The notes beneath the pieces are model-generated. The model did not search any database and was not told where the DNA came from. It worked only from the letters and a program-made list of their open reading frames with translations. Position numbers and translations under genes: made by a program. This document shows, one piece after another, positions 1 through 12,633 of a stretch of 64,000 bases of DNA. The stretch is taken from contig OY720100.1 of the NCBI GenBank assembly GCA_963082875.1, positions 5,952,001 through 6,016,000 on the forward strand. Reading direction: 5' to 3'. Source of the stretch: Corella eumyota (Eukaryota; Chordata; Ascidiacea; Phlebobranchia; Corellidae). The first letter of the stretch is position 1. Each line of letters begins with the position of its first letter.

Positions 1-3000
1 CACCCTATTCAGATTTTGAAAGCATTTTACTTATTGAAAAAGAAACAGAAAAAAATCTTGTCTATTTTCGAAATTACACTCTTCTTATTTTCGTCATGGT
101 TGTAGGATTAGGAGAAACTATTCTCCCAGCAGTCGCTATTAAAAGCCTGAACAACACCGATAGTGAAAACCCTAAAGATGACTGGTTTTACGATAGTTAC
201 ACAAAGCGTGGTATTGCCTTTGATTCTCTCCGACCTGACGCTTCAATAAATCCTTTGGGCCGATTGCCCACAACTAAAAAAACAAATCCAACAGAACTAA
301 TAAAAACTCCAGGTAGCATGATTGCTTTCTTGGATATGCCAGAACAAAATAAGGAAGGCTACCATCTTTCTGAAGTGATACAGCAATCTATATTTGTAGC
401 AGGCGACAACAAACTTGCAAGTAAATTTCAGAAATTTATTTGGAAAAAAATTAAAAGCTGTGTTCAAAAAGATTCATCTTATGCTGATTTTTTTAAAAAA
501 TTAAAAAAAAATATTGAACAGTTTAATTATAGTGATTTGCAACAAGGTAAAAAGGTTGACGTTAAAAAAGATTTATATCGTGGAATAACTCTAATTTTGT
601 CTAAATTGTGTGTATTTACACAGCACAACTCCACTTCTTCTTTTGATGTTCTTAACAATCTTTACGGTGAGAACATAATCGATGCAGAGTTTTTGCATGA
701 TCTAAAAACAGCACTTGCCATTTCTAACTACGCTCGTGTAAACAAGTATCTAAACGCAAAAAGTCAAAATGAGACGATGTCTGGAAGAAGAAGCATCAGA
801 AGAACTAATGAAGTAAGTATTTCTTCTTTAGTTCGGCTTATTTCAATTGGCATAAACTTTCAAACAAGGTTAAAGAAAGCAATTAAACAAAAAGATATTT
901 ATATGTTGCGACATCGACTTGAGGAACAAGGATTTCATAAATTGTTTCAAAAAGGTAGAATACTTGCTCGTTTTGAACACAATGATCCAGCTGTAAAGTG
1001 CTTTAAAAAGGCTTTAAACCAAAAAATACCCCCAGAAATTTCATCAACTACAGATTTAAATTTTCGAATTGGAAAATGCTACTTCAATAAACAAAATATG
1101 AGCACAGCCTTAGATTTCTTTGATAAGGCAATTGTGGAATGTCGCAAACAAAAATCAGCCCACTACGCCCGAGTTCTTCAATATAAGGCAATGTGTTCTA
1201 TTAAAATGGGATCTCAACCAATCGTTGTTCAAACTATTTTAAAAGAATCAATTGAAGTTCTTTCGTGGATAGATACCAGTGTAGACACAGTGTATGAAAC
1301 CAATTCTCTAAGAGAATCTTTAGAAGTGTTGATTATGGATTGCCAAAGAAATGGTTTGTTTTTTGAAGCCTTCGAAGTAGCTGTTCTTGCTGGGGATGCC
1401 GCACACCAAACCAATGATGACAAATTAGCCTTAGCTTACTTTGAAAGGGCGTCTTCTTTATCAACAGAATACCATGGACAGAATGACATCTCTGTAGATC
1501 GTTTAAGGTTACTACATGGTTTCGCATTGTCTCACGCTGAGCTTAAAAACATTGAACAATCGTTCATAGCTTGTATTGATGCTATTAATGTAGTTTTTAG
1601 CCTGTGGCATTTATCCCAGAAGATATTAAAGATTCAACTTCAAAATGGATCCGAAGATTTATCTTCATATAGTGAAAAAATTTCAAAAATATTTTCACGT
1701 TGTCTTATATTGGATGTAGATTTTTTATACTCCAAGCGTGCTATTTCAGATATATTATGCATTTTGGGAAAATTTAGAGTTACCGAAAAGGATTTAGTTT
1801 TAAAACGCATGAAGGCGGAATATGCTTTAAAGCAAGGAACATATATGTTTAAGGAAGATAACTGGGATGAAGCCAAAACCTCATTTATCATGTCTAGGCA
1901 AATTTATCTTTCCATGTATGGCCATACTGAGGGAACTGCAGATTGCGATTACAACATTGGATTGTGTTTCAAAATGCAGGGTGAACGCGAAAGTGCAGTT
2001 CATCATTTTTATGAATCTCTATCTCGTGGAAAAAAATTTACTGCTTTATCAAAAATCTTGCACAACGTTCTTAAAGAATGTGATTTCAAAGCACCTGGAA
2101 ACTTTAAACTTGATGAAGTCATAATGTCCTCCATTGATAGTTTGTGTGATAAAATAAAAAATGATACAGACCAATGGTTCTTTGACATGTTGTTATCGTT
2201 TTTTAAGCAGTCGTTTGCAGTTCGCGATATTTCTTCTAGAATATCAATACTTGACAAGGCAGTTTTTCTCTGTGTAGACAAGAACGTTCTTACAGTTTCT
2301 CGCGTTTCAAGGTTGATTGATACATACTTGACAACCCTACCTGAATTAACTAACGACATCACGGGCCCTTCTGTTCTCCAAATATTTTTGATGGTCGAAA
2401 AATTATTTTTACAGTTCAAACGTATTGACTTTATTTTGGAAAAAACCTACAAGAGTATAATGGAAGGTATGTTTTGGCATGATATGGAAAACATCACTTT
2501 TGTTCGAATGATGCTTATAATAGCAAATTATCAAAGTGAAAATTCCACTAAGGAAATGACTTTAAAAACCCTTAAAAAAGCCCAAATTACGTTAGAAATG
2601 GACCCAATGACAAAAACAAATTTCCAAATGTACATTGACATCAGGTTACTTATTGCTGAAACGCAAGCAAAAATGCAATCTACTAGCGACTCTATTGTAA
2701 CATTTACCCAGATTTTACGGTTTATGGATGAAAATGGTAGAAACCTTTATTCAAGCTACGATCTTAATCTTAGCAAATTTGAAATCGTTCGAAGTCAGGT
2801 TGAAATTTTACCGAGTAACAAGTTGTCAGTTGATACAATTGGGTTATTTTGTGAGTTACTTATAGCAAACGATGAGCTATCCAACAATAATGCAGTGTGG
2901 GAGCTTTTGCTTACTCGATGTTTACCTCATGTTGAGTTCAGCGATGTCGCAACAGTGGACAAAATGTTGTGTGCTTTAAACAAACTAGACTTAGACCAGA

Positions 3001-4791
3001 TTCTCTTGCTTAATGCAGCGAAGTATTCTTTAAAAGCCAATTACGTGAAGAAAACATTTGAAGTTATTTCTCATTTTATGACCAATGCAAACACAGGTTG
3101 TCAGAATCCAACCAACGCAAAGAATGTGATGTTAAACAACATTATTAAATTCGGTTTTAAACTTAGTAGTTTGATATCGAAATCTATTACCAGAGAACAA
3201 AACAGGCCAAGTGTTATTTTATTTTTTAAAAACTCATTCCGATCCGAATTTAAAAAAAGGGTTTTGGGAAACTTAGGAGATTGTTTATTTCCAACATTTA
3301 TGTTTCATGAGATCTTAAGTGTGATACACGTTTATGGAGAATTAAGAAGGGTAGGTTTGCGCTTTTGTTGTAAATAAATCTTAAGTTACTTTTATTAGCA
3401 AAATGTGGCTACAAAATCCAACATAACAAATTGTAACATAAATGTTAGTTAGTAAAAAAATAATTAAGGCAAATTTGTAATCCTGTGTTATAGGTATTTT
3501 TAACTCAAGCGAGAGATTGCGAAAGTCCACAGCAAGTAGCCTGGTTGTACGAATCTGCTGCTGAACAATGCAATGTTAATAATGAGTACTCGGAATCGAT
3601 TATTTACTATGCTGAACTGCTGGCGTACCTTAAAGAAACTCAACAAGGAAGCGAAATCAAAGTGATGTCCCAACAAGTAAAACGGTAAATAAGTGTTTTA
3701 TTTTAGGTGGTGTTGATATACACAAGGTTATTTTACTTTAACTTAAAAAAAAACTTGAAATTATTAATATTAAATCTGTTTCTCGTTATATTAAACCAGT
3801 AATTTTGTATTTAAGTTATTTTTAACGCAAATACTAGTAAATACTCAAAGAGTGACTTACAAATACATTCCCGAAACGTCATTACCAAAACTTTAAAGTT
3901 GTTATAGTAAAAGACTGACAACCTACTAAAAACTGATCACAATACTTATATATATTAAACCAGTAATTTTGTGTTTAAGTTATTTTTAACGCAAATACTA
4001 GTAAATACTCGAAAAATGACCTACAAATACATTCCCGAAACGTCATTACCAAAACTTTAAAGTTTCTGTAGTAAAAGACTGACAACCTACTAAAAACTGA
4101 TCGAAATATTTATTTTGGCTAAATTCCAAACATGTTTATATACAGGTTAATAGATACATGTCTTTATCACTTGATGTTTATTTCGTTGAAAAATGATTCC
4201 ACAACACAAGCTCAAAACTATAAAGAAGAACTTTTTAATTCACTTTTTCCTTTTCTATCTGAAAACAGTGGTATGATTTTGTTTTATAAGATTTTAAAGA
4301 TATTCTAAAAGTTAGTTTTAATAATGTTGTAGCATGGCGTACTAGCTAATTAGTTTTAGCTAAATTGATATTATTTGCATTTGTGGTAATCATGTACATA
4401 TTTAAACAAAAAATCAATTTGTTTACGCCTGGCGGCATTTTGAGTTAATTCAGAATTGTATTTAATACCAACGTTTTGCACAGATTCGGGTTCAAATCAA
4501 CCGGTGCGGTACACGAAAGATGAATGGAACTCGTGTGTAAAAAAAGCTTCAGAAAAGCTGTTTAGTCAGCCCACTTACGCTTATTCCACCGACTATGAAC
4601 AATTGTATACTACTACCAGCAGTTCAGTAGAGAATCCGTACGGCGACGAAGATTTTGAAGTCGAAGAATATGTAAGTGTAAATGAATATGAGATGGAGAT
4701 ACCTTATGATGAATCCGAATGGAGTGATGGTACATATGAAGAGATTTCGGACAATGAAGTTGATGATAACACTTACGACGATGTGGCTTAG
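1..4791 (+). CDS. Gene A: GlnD/DUF294-type nucleotidyltransferase fused to TPR-like repeats, 5' end outside window
   Basis: Partial gene. Coding exons I read: 1-3350 (frame starts at base 3), 3494-3684, 4146-4270, 4484-4791, with GT/AG sites and 3,972 in-frame bases (1,323 residues plus stop). The window opens inside the nucleotidyltransferase motif (TPYSDFES); the glycine-serine half seen in gene B lies upstream. Next comes a helical segment containing VDVKKDLYRG and LKTALAISNYAR, which resembles the DUF294_C region that follows this domain in bacterial proteins. After about residue 300 there are TPR-like helix pairs (for example DLNFRIGKCYFNKQNMSTAL). The C-terminus is very acidic with IPYDESEWSDGTYEEISDN. 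No signal peptide or membrane segment is seen in this portion. Family membership is seen in the sequence; the substrate is unknown and a signalling or defence role would be inference. It is a tandem paralogue of gene B. Confidence 0.85.
3792..4103 (+). repeat. Tandem duplication of about 160 bases inside an intron of gene A
   Basis: Bases 3792-3942 and 3954-4103 are near-identical direct copies, both carrying the phrase CATTCCCGAAACGTCATTA. The matching intron of gene B (11,731-12,015) has only one copy, at about 11,832-11,971, so the duplication in A arose after the two genes separated, or B lost a copy. Confidence 0.85.
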
Positions 4792-6303
4792 GTGCATTTT
4801 GACAAAAAAATGGCAAATGTATGAAAAATTGTACAAGTAGTTTATTAAAATCTGTCCAAATTAAAATCTCGTTTGTTAAGTTCGCTAAATTAATGATGAC
4901 TCTTATATATCAAATTGTCTTGCTATTTTTGCTAACTCGGTAACATTTAATTATTATAACCGTGTACTGTATTGTTAGATACTAATTTTTACATTAAAAA
5001 AATTAAAATCATTTGTTTTATTAGATACTTAAATCACTTTTTAACCAAACTTTTTGTTTTCCCCGTAAATTTTTTTGTCGCATTATGTTATAACATTATT
5101 GTTACTTAATTTTCTTTTTTGCTTGATTAAGATTCGTTCCATTTGTTTACGTTCCATAAGTTTTCGTCTTATTAGTTTATTTTCCATTTGTTTTTTTTTA
5201 TTTGTTTCCGTTCCATTTTCTTTAACGGCTTTAGCGCTCCAAAACAACAAGTTTTTATAACGAATTTGCAAAAAATATTGACATTTTTTTTTAAATATTA
5301 TTAATTCGTTTATATTATTTACCAAAAACCTATTACATTACATAGTAACAAAAAATTAGAGCCAGAGGCATTACCACAAACCAGAAGATGAGCGAGCGTT
5401 TAACCAATTTAAATTGGCTTAGTTGGTGCCCTGCGTTTTTCATTGGTTTTCGAATTTACACACAAGCGTAATTTAATAAATTCATATAATAAAATCAAAC
5501 AATGTATTGTATCACTTAACGTTTGCGGTCCTCGCAAAACTGTTTTTTATCTAACCGTTTTTTAAAAATATATTTAAATACCTTAACATAAAAAGTACTC
5601 CAAAATGTATACTGTTACTTTATACTCAATATAAATATAATATATAACAGGTTTTTATTATTTTATAAGTGCAAAAATAAATACAAAGTGATTTAAAAAA
5701 ATTAAGCTTTTTTATTTATTTAAACCATGAAAAAATAAGTATGATACAGTCAAATAGTTTTCGGCGTATATTTTGGCTTAGCGGTTTGGGTGTTCCGAAA
5801 AAAAAGTCCCACATTACAAAACTAAAAAAGTTTTTAAATTTTTACCTTAATTTGTTTTTCATTTTAATTTTTTTCTGTATATAAAATTCCATATTTTTTG
5901 TAAAAATGTTAAGGTCACGAAAAAGTACACGGGCGTTTAATATTAAAACTCGAAGTAATCTACTTTCGTATAACCTAGTACCAGTTACGCGGCAATTAAA
6001 ATTACAAACTATTTCTAGTTGCACTTTCGTACTTTTAATCATAAGTGTTAGCAAACAATTAGATGATTACTCACATGACAAAAAGTAAACAAATCTATTA
6101 GCTATAAGGTAGTCAAACTTGATATTTTTGCAGTTTTGGCAGGAAAAATTATTGATTTATGCTGTTTTAAAAATATTATACCATTGGGGTAACATTATTA
6201 TGTTTCAAACTACATTTTTATTTTTAAATAGAAATTGTAAATAGAAAATGTATTCAATAGCTTCAGTATAAAAAAGCTTCTAGAGAGAACTTGAATATAA
6301 AAA
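4792..6303. other. Gap between genes A and B, containing the likely promoter of B
   Basis: No coding sequence is recognised. The stretch 5245-5390 resembles 15,240-15,390 beyond gene B, so it is part of the duplicated 3' flank. A TATA-like GTATAAAAAA sits near 6,266, about 38 bases before the start codon of gene B; this is suggestive only. The rest is AT-rich with no recognisable signal. Confidence 0.5.
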
Positions 6304-9300
6304 ATGGCAAAAGAATTTAATTTACAAACAATTAAAGACTGTGAAAGTAAGTAACAACCCATTTAATGGCCAAATGTACGGTTCATATTTTTCTAAATAA
6401 AAAAAGTTAATGCCCCGCGACTAACTTTGGTAACTATATAAAAAAGGTAATTTATATAATAGAAATAGTTAATACATGCATGTCTCTTTTTACTTATTTA
6501 TATGGCCAAATATTAGTTGTGGTGAGGGCTTATAAATTTTGTAACTTGGTTACAATAGGCAATTTAAAGTAAACTGACAATAGACTTTTAATAGTAGTCC
6601 AAAAACTATGATCAATCATAAAAAAAAATTGTTAAATAAAACCTTGTAGACTTTTTTATATTATGGTACAAAAAATGGTAAATAACTACTGAAATATATT
6701 TCAACAACACAAATTGTAAAAATCACGTATTGAATGGGGAATGAGAATATAAAACATGACAGTTTTGTAACAAAAGACTTGAGTGTTTACATCTGTAACT
6801 GTTTAAAATTTAACATATTGGATTGAGATGGCTTATCTTCTGTTAAGTTATAAATAAACCTTTTTTTTATGTTTTCCATTATGTTTAGATATTGAAAGTT
6901 TACTTGCAAGAAATCTAAAGTCTAAATGTGACGAAAATGGCATTGAACGTAATCCGAGCGATACATTTCAATACATCCATAAATTAGCAAATGTATATAG
7001 AAGAAAGTTTAATATTTGTGAAAACAGAGATTTGAATCAGGTAAGATATGACTGTGTTAAAAGTGCTGCTTTATATCAAGTCTCGCTACAAAGAGCACCA
7101 TCAAACAACGACGTTCTTCAAGTAGAAAATGGAATAAAACACCTTTACAGCGACTTGTTAAGGTTTGTCAAGGCTAAACCAGACAACTCTTTGCATAAGA
7201 AAATTCAAACTCTCAAAATTGATCTAGACAAATTTCGAATTGACCTGGAGACTGAATTTGTCTCAATTAGGGATCCCTTTAAAAACAAAGGCTCTTTGGA
7301 TTCTTATGATCAAATTAAAGAGCAAGCGTTTTTTAACTCGACAAGTAGTTATTTAAATATATGTACTAATAGATATATTAATTTTGTAAAAAAAATATGT
7401 CATTCTGCTTCTGATATTCTTGGTAAAGAACCCTGCAAATTTTCATTAATGGGTCTTGGCTCGCTGGCACGACGTGAAGTAACACCCTATTCAGATTTTG
7501 AGAGCCTTTTACTTATTGAAAAAGAAACAGAAAAAAATCTTGTCTATTTTCGAAATTATGCTCTTCTTGTTTTCGTTATGGTTGTAGGGTTAGGAGAAAC
7601 CATTCTTCCAGCAGTCGCTATTAAAAGCCTGAACAACACCGATAGTGAAAACCCTAAAGATGACTGGTTTTACGATAGTTACACAAAGCGTGGTATTGCC
7701 TTTGATTCACTCCGACCTGACGCTTCAATAAATCCTTTGGGCCGATTGCCTACAGCTAAAAAAACTAATTCAACAGAACTAATAAAAACTCCAGGTAGCA
7801 TGATTGCTTTCTTAGATATGTCAGAACAAAATAAAGAAGGTTACCATCTATCTGAAGTGATACAGCAATCTATATTTGTAGCAGGCGACAACAAAATTGC
7901 AGGTAAATATCAAAAAATTGTCTGGAGAAAGATTAAAAGCTATGTTCGAGAGGATTCTTATGCTTATTTTTTTAAGAAATTAAAAAAATACATTGAACAA
8001 TTTGACTATAATGATTTGCAACGAGGTAAAAAGGTTGACGTTAAGAAAGATTTATATCGTGGAATAACTCTAATTTTGTCTAAATTGTGTGTATTTACAC
8101 AGCACAACTCCACTTCTTCTTTTGATATTCTTAACAATCTTTACGGTAAAAACATAATCGATGAAGAGTTTTTGCATGATCTAAAAACAGCACTTGCCAT
8201 TTCTAACTACGCTCGTGGAAATAGGTATTTGAATGCAAAAAGACAAAGTGAGATGATATCCGGAAGAGGTGACATAAGAAAAACTAATGACGAATTAAGT
8301 ATTTCTGCCTTAGTTCGACTTATATCGATTGGCATCAATTTTCAAACCAAATTAAAGAAAGCAATTAAACAAAAAGAAATTTACCTGTTACGATCTCGAC
8401 TTGAGGAACAAGGATTTCATAAACTGTTTCAAAAAGGTAGAATACTTGCTCGTTTTGAACACAATAGTCAAGCTATAATATGCTTTAAAAGGGTTTTAAA
8501 CCAAAAAATACCGTCAGATCTTTTATCTACAACAGATTTAAATTTTAGAATAGGAAAATGCTATTTTAATGATCAAAATATGACTACAGCCTTAGATTTC
8601 CTTGATAAGGCAATTATGGAATGTCGCAAACGAAAATCAGCCCACTACGCCCGAGTTCTTCAATATAAGGCAATGTGTTTAATTAAAATGGGATATCAAC
8701 CAATCGTTATTCAAAATATTTTAAAAGAATCCATTGAAGTTCTTTCGTGGGTAGATACCAGTGTAGACACAGTGTATGAAACTAATTCTCTAAGAGAATC
8801 TTTAGAAGTATTAATTATGGATTGCCAAAGAAATGGTTTGTTTTTTGAAGCTTTCGAAATAGCTGTTCTTGCTGGAGATGCTGCACACCAAACTAATGAT
8901 GACAAAATGGCTTTAGCTTACTTTGAAAGGGCGTTTTTATTATCGAAAGAATACCATGGAAAGGATGACATCTCTGTAGATCGTTTAAGGTTACTATATG
9001 GTTTTGCATTGTCTCATGCTGAGCTTGAAAATATTGAACAATCGTTCAATGCTTGTATAGATGCTATAAATGTAGTTTTTAATTTGTGGCATTTACCCCA
9101 AAAGAAGTCGATTAAGATTCAACTCCAAAATGGATCCCAAGATTTATCTTCATTTTGTGATAAAATTTCAAAAATATTTTCACATTGTTGCAAATTGGAT
9201 GTGGATTTTTTGTACTCCAAGCGTGCTGTTTCTGATATTTTATGCATTTTGGGAAAATTTAGAGTTACCGAAAGGGATTTAGTTTTAAAACGCATGAAGG

Positions 9301-12300
9301 CGGAATATTCTTTAACGCAAGGAACTAATATGTTGAAGGAAGCTGACTGGGATGGAGCCAAAACCTCATTTATCACGTCTAGGCAAATTTATCTTTCCAT
9401 GTATGGTCATACTGAGGGAACTGCAGATTGCGATTATTACATTGGATTGTGTTTTAAAATGAAGGGCGAACGCTAAAATGCACTACATCATTTTAATGAA
9501 GCTCTATCCAGAGGAAAAAAATTTACTGCTTTATCAAAAAAGTTGTATAACATTCTTGAAGAATGTGATTTTAAAGCAACTGAAAACCGAAAATTTGACA
9601 ATATCATATTGTCCTCTATTAATAGTTTGTGTGATAATATAAAAAATGATACAGACCAATGGTTTTTTGACATGCTGTTATCGTTTTTTAAACAATCGTT
9701 TGCAGTTCGGGATATTGCTTCAAGAATAGAAATACTTGACAAGGCAGTTTTTCTTTGTGTAGACAAGAACGTTCTTACAGTTTCTCGCGTTTCATTGTTA
9801 ATTGATACATACTTGACAACCCTACCTAAATTAACTGACGACATCACTGGCCCATCTGTTCTTCAAATATTTTTGATGGTCGAAGAATTATTTCTACAGT
9901 CCAAACGTGTTGACTTTATTTTCGAGAAGACCTACAAGAGTATAATGGAAGGTATGTTTTGGCATGATATGGAAAACATCACCTATGTTCGAATGATGCT
10001 TATATTAGCAAATTATCAAAGTGAAAAATCTACTAAAGAAATGACTTTAAAAACCCTTAACAAAGCCCAAACTGAGTTGAAAATGAATACAATAACAAAA
10101 TCAAATTTCCAAATGTTCATTGACATCAGGTTACTCACTGCTGAAACGCAAGCCAAAATGCAATCCACTAGCGACTCTATTGCAACATTTACCGAAATTT
10201 TATGGTTTATGGATGAAAATGGTAGAAACCTTTATTCAAGCTACGATCTTAATCTTAACAAATTTGAAATTGTTCGAAGTCAGGTTGAAATTTTACCGAG
10301 TAACAAGTTGTCAGCCGCTACAATTGGGTTATTTTGTGAGTTACTTAAAGCAAATAACGAACTATCGAACAATGACAAAGTGTGGGAACTATTGCTTACT
10401 CGATGTTTACCCCATGTTGAGGTCAGCGATAAGGATACAGTAAGCAAAATGTTGTGTGCTTTAAACAAACTAGACTTTGACTCGGTTCTCTTGCTTAATG
10501 CAGCAAATTATTCTTTAAATGAAGGTTACGTGCAGAACACATTTGAAGTTATTTCCGATTTTTTAAATGCAAACACAGGTTGTCAAAGTCTAACCAACAC
10601 GAAGAATGTAATGTTAAACAACATTATTAAATTCGGTTTTAAACTTAGTAGCGTGATTTCGAAATCGATAACTATAAAACAAAACAGGTCCAGCGTCATT
10701 ACATTTTCTAAAAACTCATTCCGATCCGAATTTCAGAAAAATGTTTTGTGGAACTTGGGAGATCGTTTATTTCCAACATTTTTGTTTCATGAAATTTTAA
10801 GTGTGATAAACGTTTATGAGGAATTAAGGAGGGTAGGTTTGCGATTTTGTTAAAACTAGCTATAAATTTTATAAGCAAAATGCGGTTACATAAACCAATA
10901 TGTTAAGTCCATTTATATGAAAACTGATATATATTTTCTCATTAATTTTAAATACAATTTCACACTCGGTTGGACACCATTAGCCGCTATTGTGCGCTTC
11001 TTTTGGATCGCCTTATCGCCTGGTCATTTCAAGTTTTTCCCTTTTTTCCAGCGTTCTTAGTCACGTGATTTGTGTTTCGCCTTTTTTGTCTTTATTTGTA
11101 TCGTAACTTGGAATAATTTTAGAATTCTACTTTTAGTACGTCATATATTTAGAATACGATTCGCCCTGTTCTAACATTTCATAAATGGTCTTTAGTTAGT
11201 TTTTGTTAAAAGTAATATTGATTTGTAAGTGTTAAGCCAGTATTGTTTTTGTTAATTGTTTTTCTTGTGTACTGAATATTGAATACATTGTAGAGTATTT
11301 CAATTGTTGTATCAGTCGAGTTAGACAGTTGCAATTCTGGGCCCATTATCGGTATTATTTTTATATTAACTGAGATCAATCTGTGATCAAGGGGCGTATT
11401 TTATTCTCCGATCAACCTATTGTTGGTCACGTGGGGTATAGTTAGACAAACCCTACACAATATAACAATTGTATCGTATAGTAGCCTACTTAGACTACGT
11501 AAAGAATAATTGAGGTAAATTTGTCCATCTATCTTTTAGGTTTTTATAACTCATGTGAGAGATTGTGGAAGTCCACAACAAGTTTCTTGGTTGTACGAAT
11601 CTGTTGCTGAACAGTGCAAAGTTAATAATGAGTACTCGGAATCGATTGTTTTTTATGCTGAACTGCTGGTGTACCTTAACGAAACTCAACAAAGAAGCGA
11701 AATCAAAGTGATGTCGCAACAAGTAAAACGGTAAATAAGTGTTTTATTCTAGGTGGTGTTAATATACACTGTAAGGTTATTTTGCTTTAACTTAAAAAAA
11801 AACTTTTGAACATTAAATCTGTTTCCTGTTATATTACACAAGTAATTTTGTATTTAAGTTATTTTTAATGTAAATATTTATAAAGAAGGGACTTACAAAT
11901 ACATTCCCGAAACGTCATTACCAAAACTTTAAAGTTTCTAGTAAAAGACTGACGACCTACTGAAAACTGATCAAAATATTAACTTTGGCTAAAATCCAAA
12001 CACGTTTATAAACAGGTTGATAGATACATGTCTTTATTACTTGATGTTTATTTCGTTGAAAAATGATTCCATAGCACAAGCTCAAAACTACAAAGAGAAA
12101 CTTTTCAATTCACTTTTCCCTTCTTTATCTGAAAACAACGGTAAGATTTTATTATCTAAAGTTTTTTACATTTTTTATGGGTATTCATAATAAACAAGGC
12201 ATGTAACCAGAACTTCTTGCCTTAATTTAATGTTTATTTATTTATAATAATGGTAAGCATGTTTTTTAATATCAAAGTAATTTAACAACGCCTGTCGTAT

Positions 12301-12633
12301 TTATATAATATCTTACAACCATAATTCAATGTCATATATATCTTCCTTACAGAATCTGGTTCAAACCAAACGGAGTCATACACAAAAGATGAATGGAACT
12401 CGTTTGTGAAAAAGGCTTCAGAAAAGTTATTTAGCCAGCCTACGTACGCTTATACCACTGAATACAATAAGTTGTATGACACTGGTGAAGATTTAGTAGA
12501 AAATCCGTACGAAATGGAAGAGTTAGAAGTCGAAGAAAGTGTATATGAATGTGAGTTTGGGATACCTTATGATGAATCCGATTGGAGTGATGGTATATAT
12601 GAGGAGATTTCGGACAATGACACAGCGATGTGA
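6304..12633 (+). CDS. Gene B: nucleotidyltransferase-TPR paralogue with one in-frame stop
   Basis: Five exons: 6304-6346, 6889-10832, 11540-11730, 12016-12140, 12353-12633; total 4,584 bases, an exact multiple of three. The start ATG opens MAKEFNLQTIKDCE, and the phase-1 junction to exon 2 is shared with gene C. About 160 residues in is the nucleotidyltransferase signature GLGSLARREVTPYSDFE, the glycine-serine turn plus acidic pair typical of GlnD/DUF294 enzymes. A DUF294_C-like helical region, TPR-like repeats and an acidic tail ending near IPYDESDWSDGIYEEISDN follow. At 9475-9477 a TAA replaces the glutamate codon of gene A (GER-E in A, GER-stop in B), yet the frame stays open for about 500 more codons and through all later exons. 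It may be a very recent pseudogene, a null allele, a sequencing error or a gene making a shortened enzyme. Function is unknown. Confidence 0.85.
10930..11500. other. Insertion of about 560 bases in gene B intron 2, origin unassigned
   Basis: The matching intron of gene A is 143 bases, while this one is 707. The flanks align with A (AATAATTGAGGTAAATTTG near the acceptor), but the middle does not. The insert is less AT-rich than its surroundings, has two CACGTG motifs (near 11,062 and 11,430) and no reading frame. It looks like an inserted mobile sequence, but I see no clear terminal repeats or target-site duplication and do not assign a class. Confidence 0.5.

Noticed and set aside
5075-5260. 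61-codon frame after gene A
   Set aside because: Composed almost only of Leu, Phe, Ile and Ser from T-rich sequence; no homologue in the gene B flank.
10930-11500. Solo long terminal repeat of a retroelement
   Set aside because: No clear TG...CA ends, target duplication or second copy could be seen, so the insertion is left unassigned.
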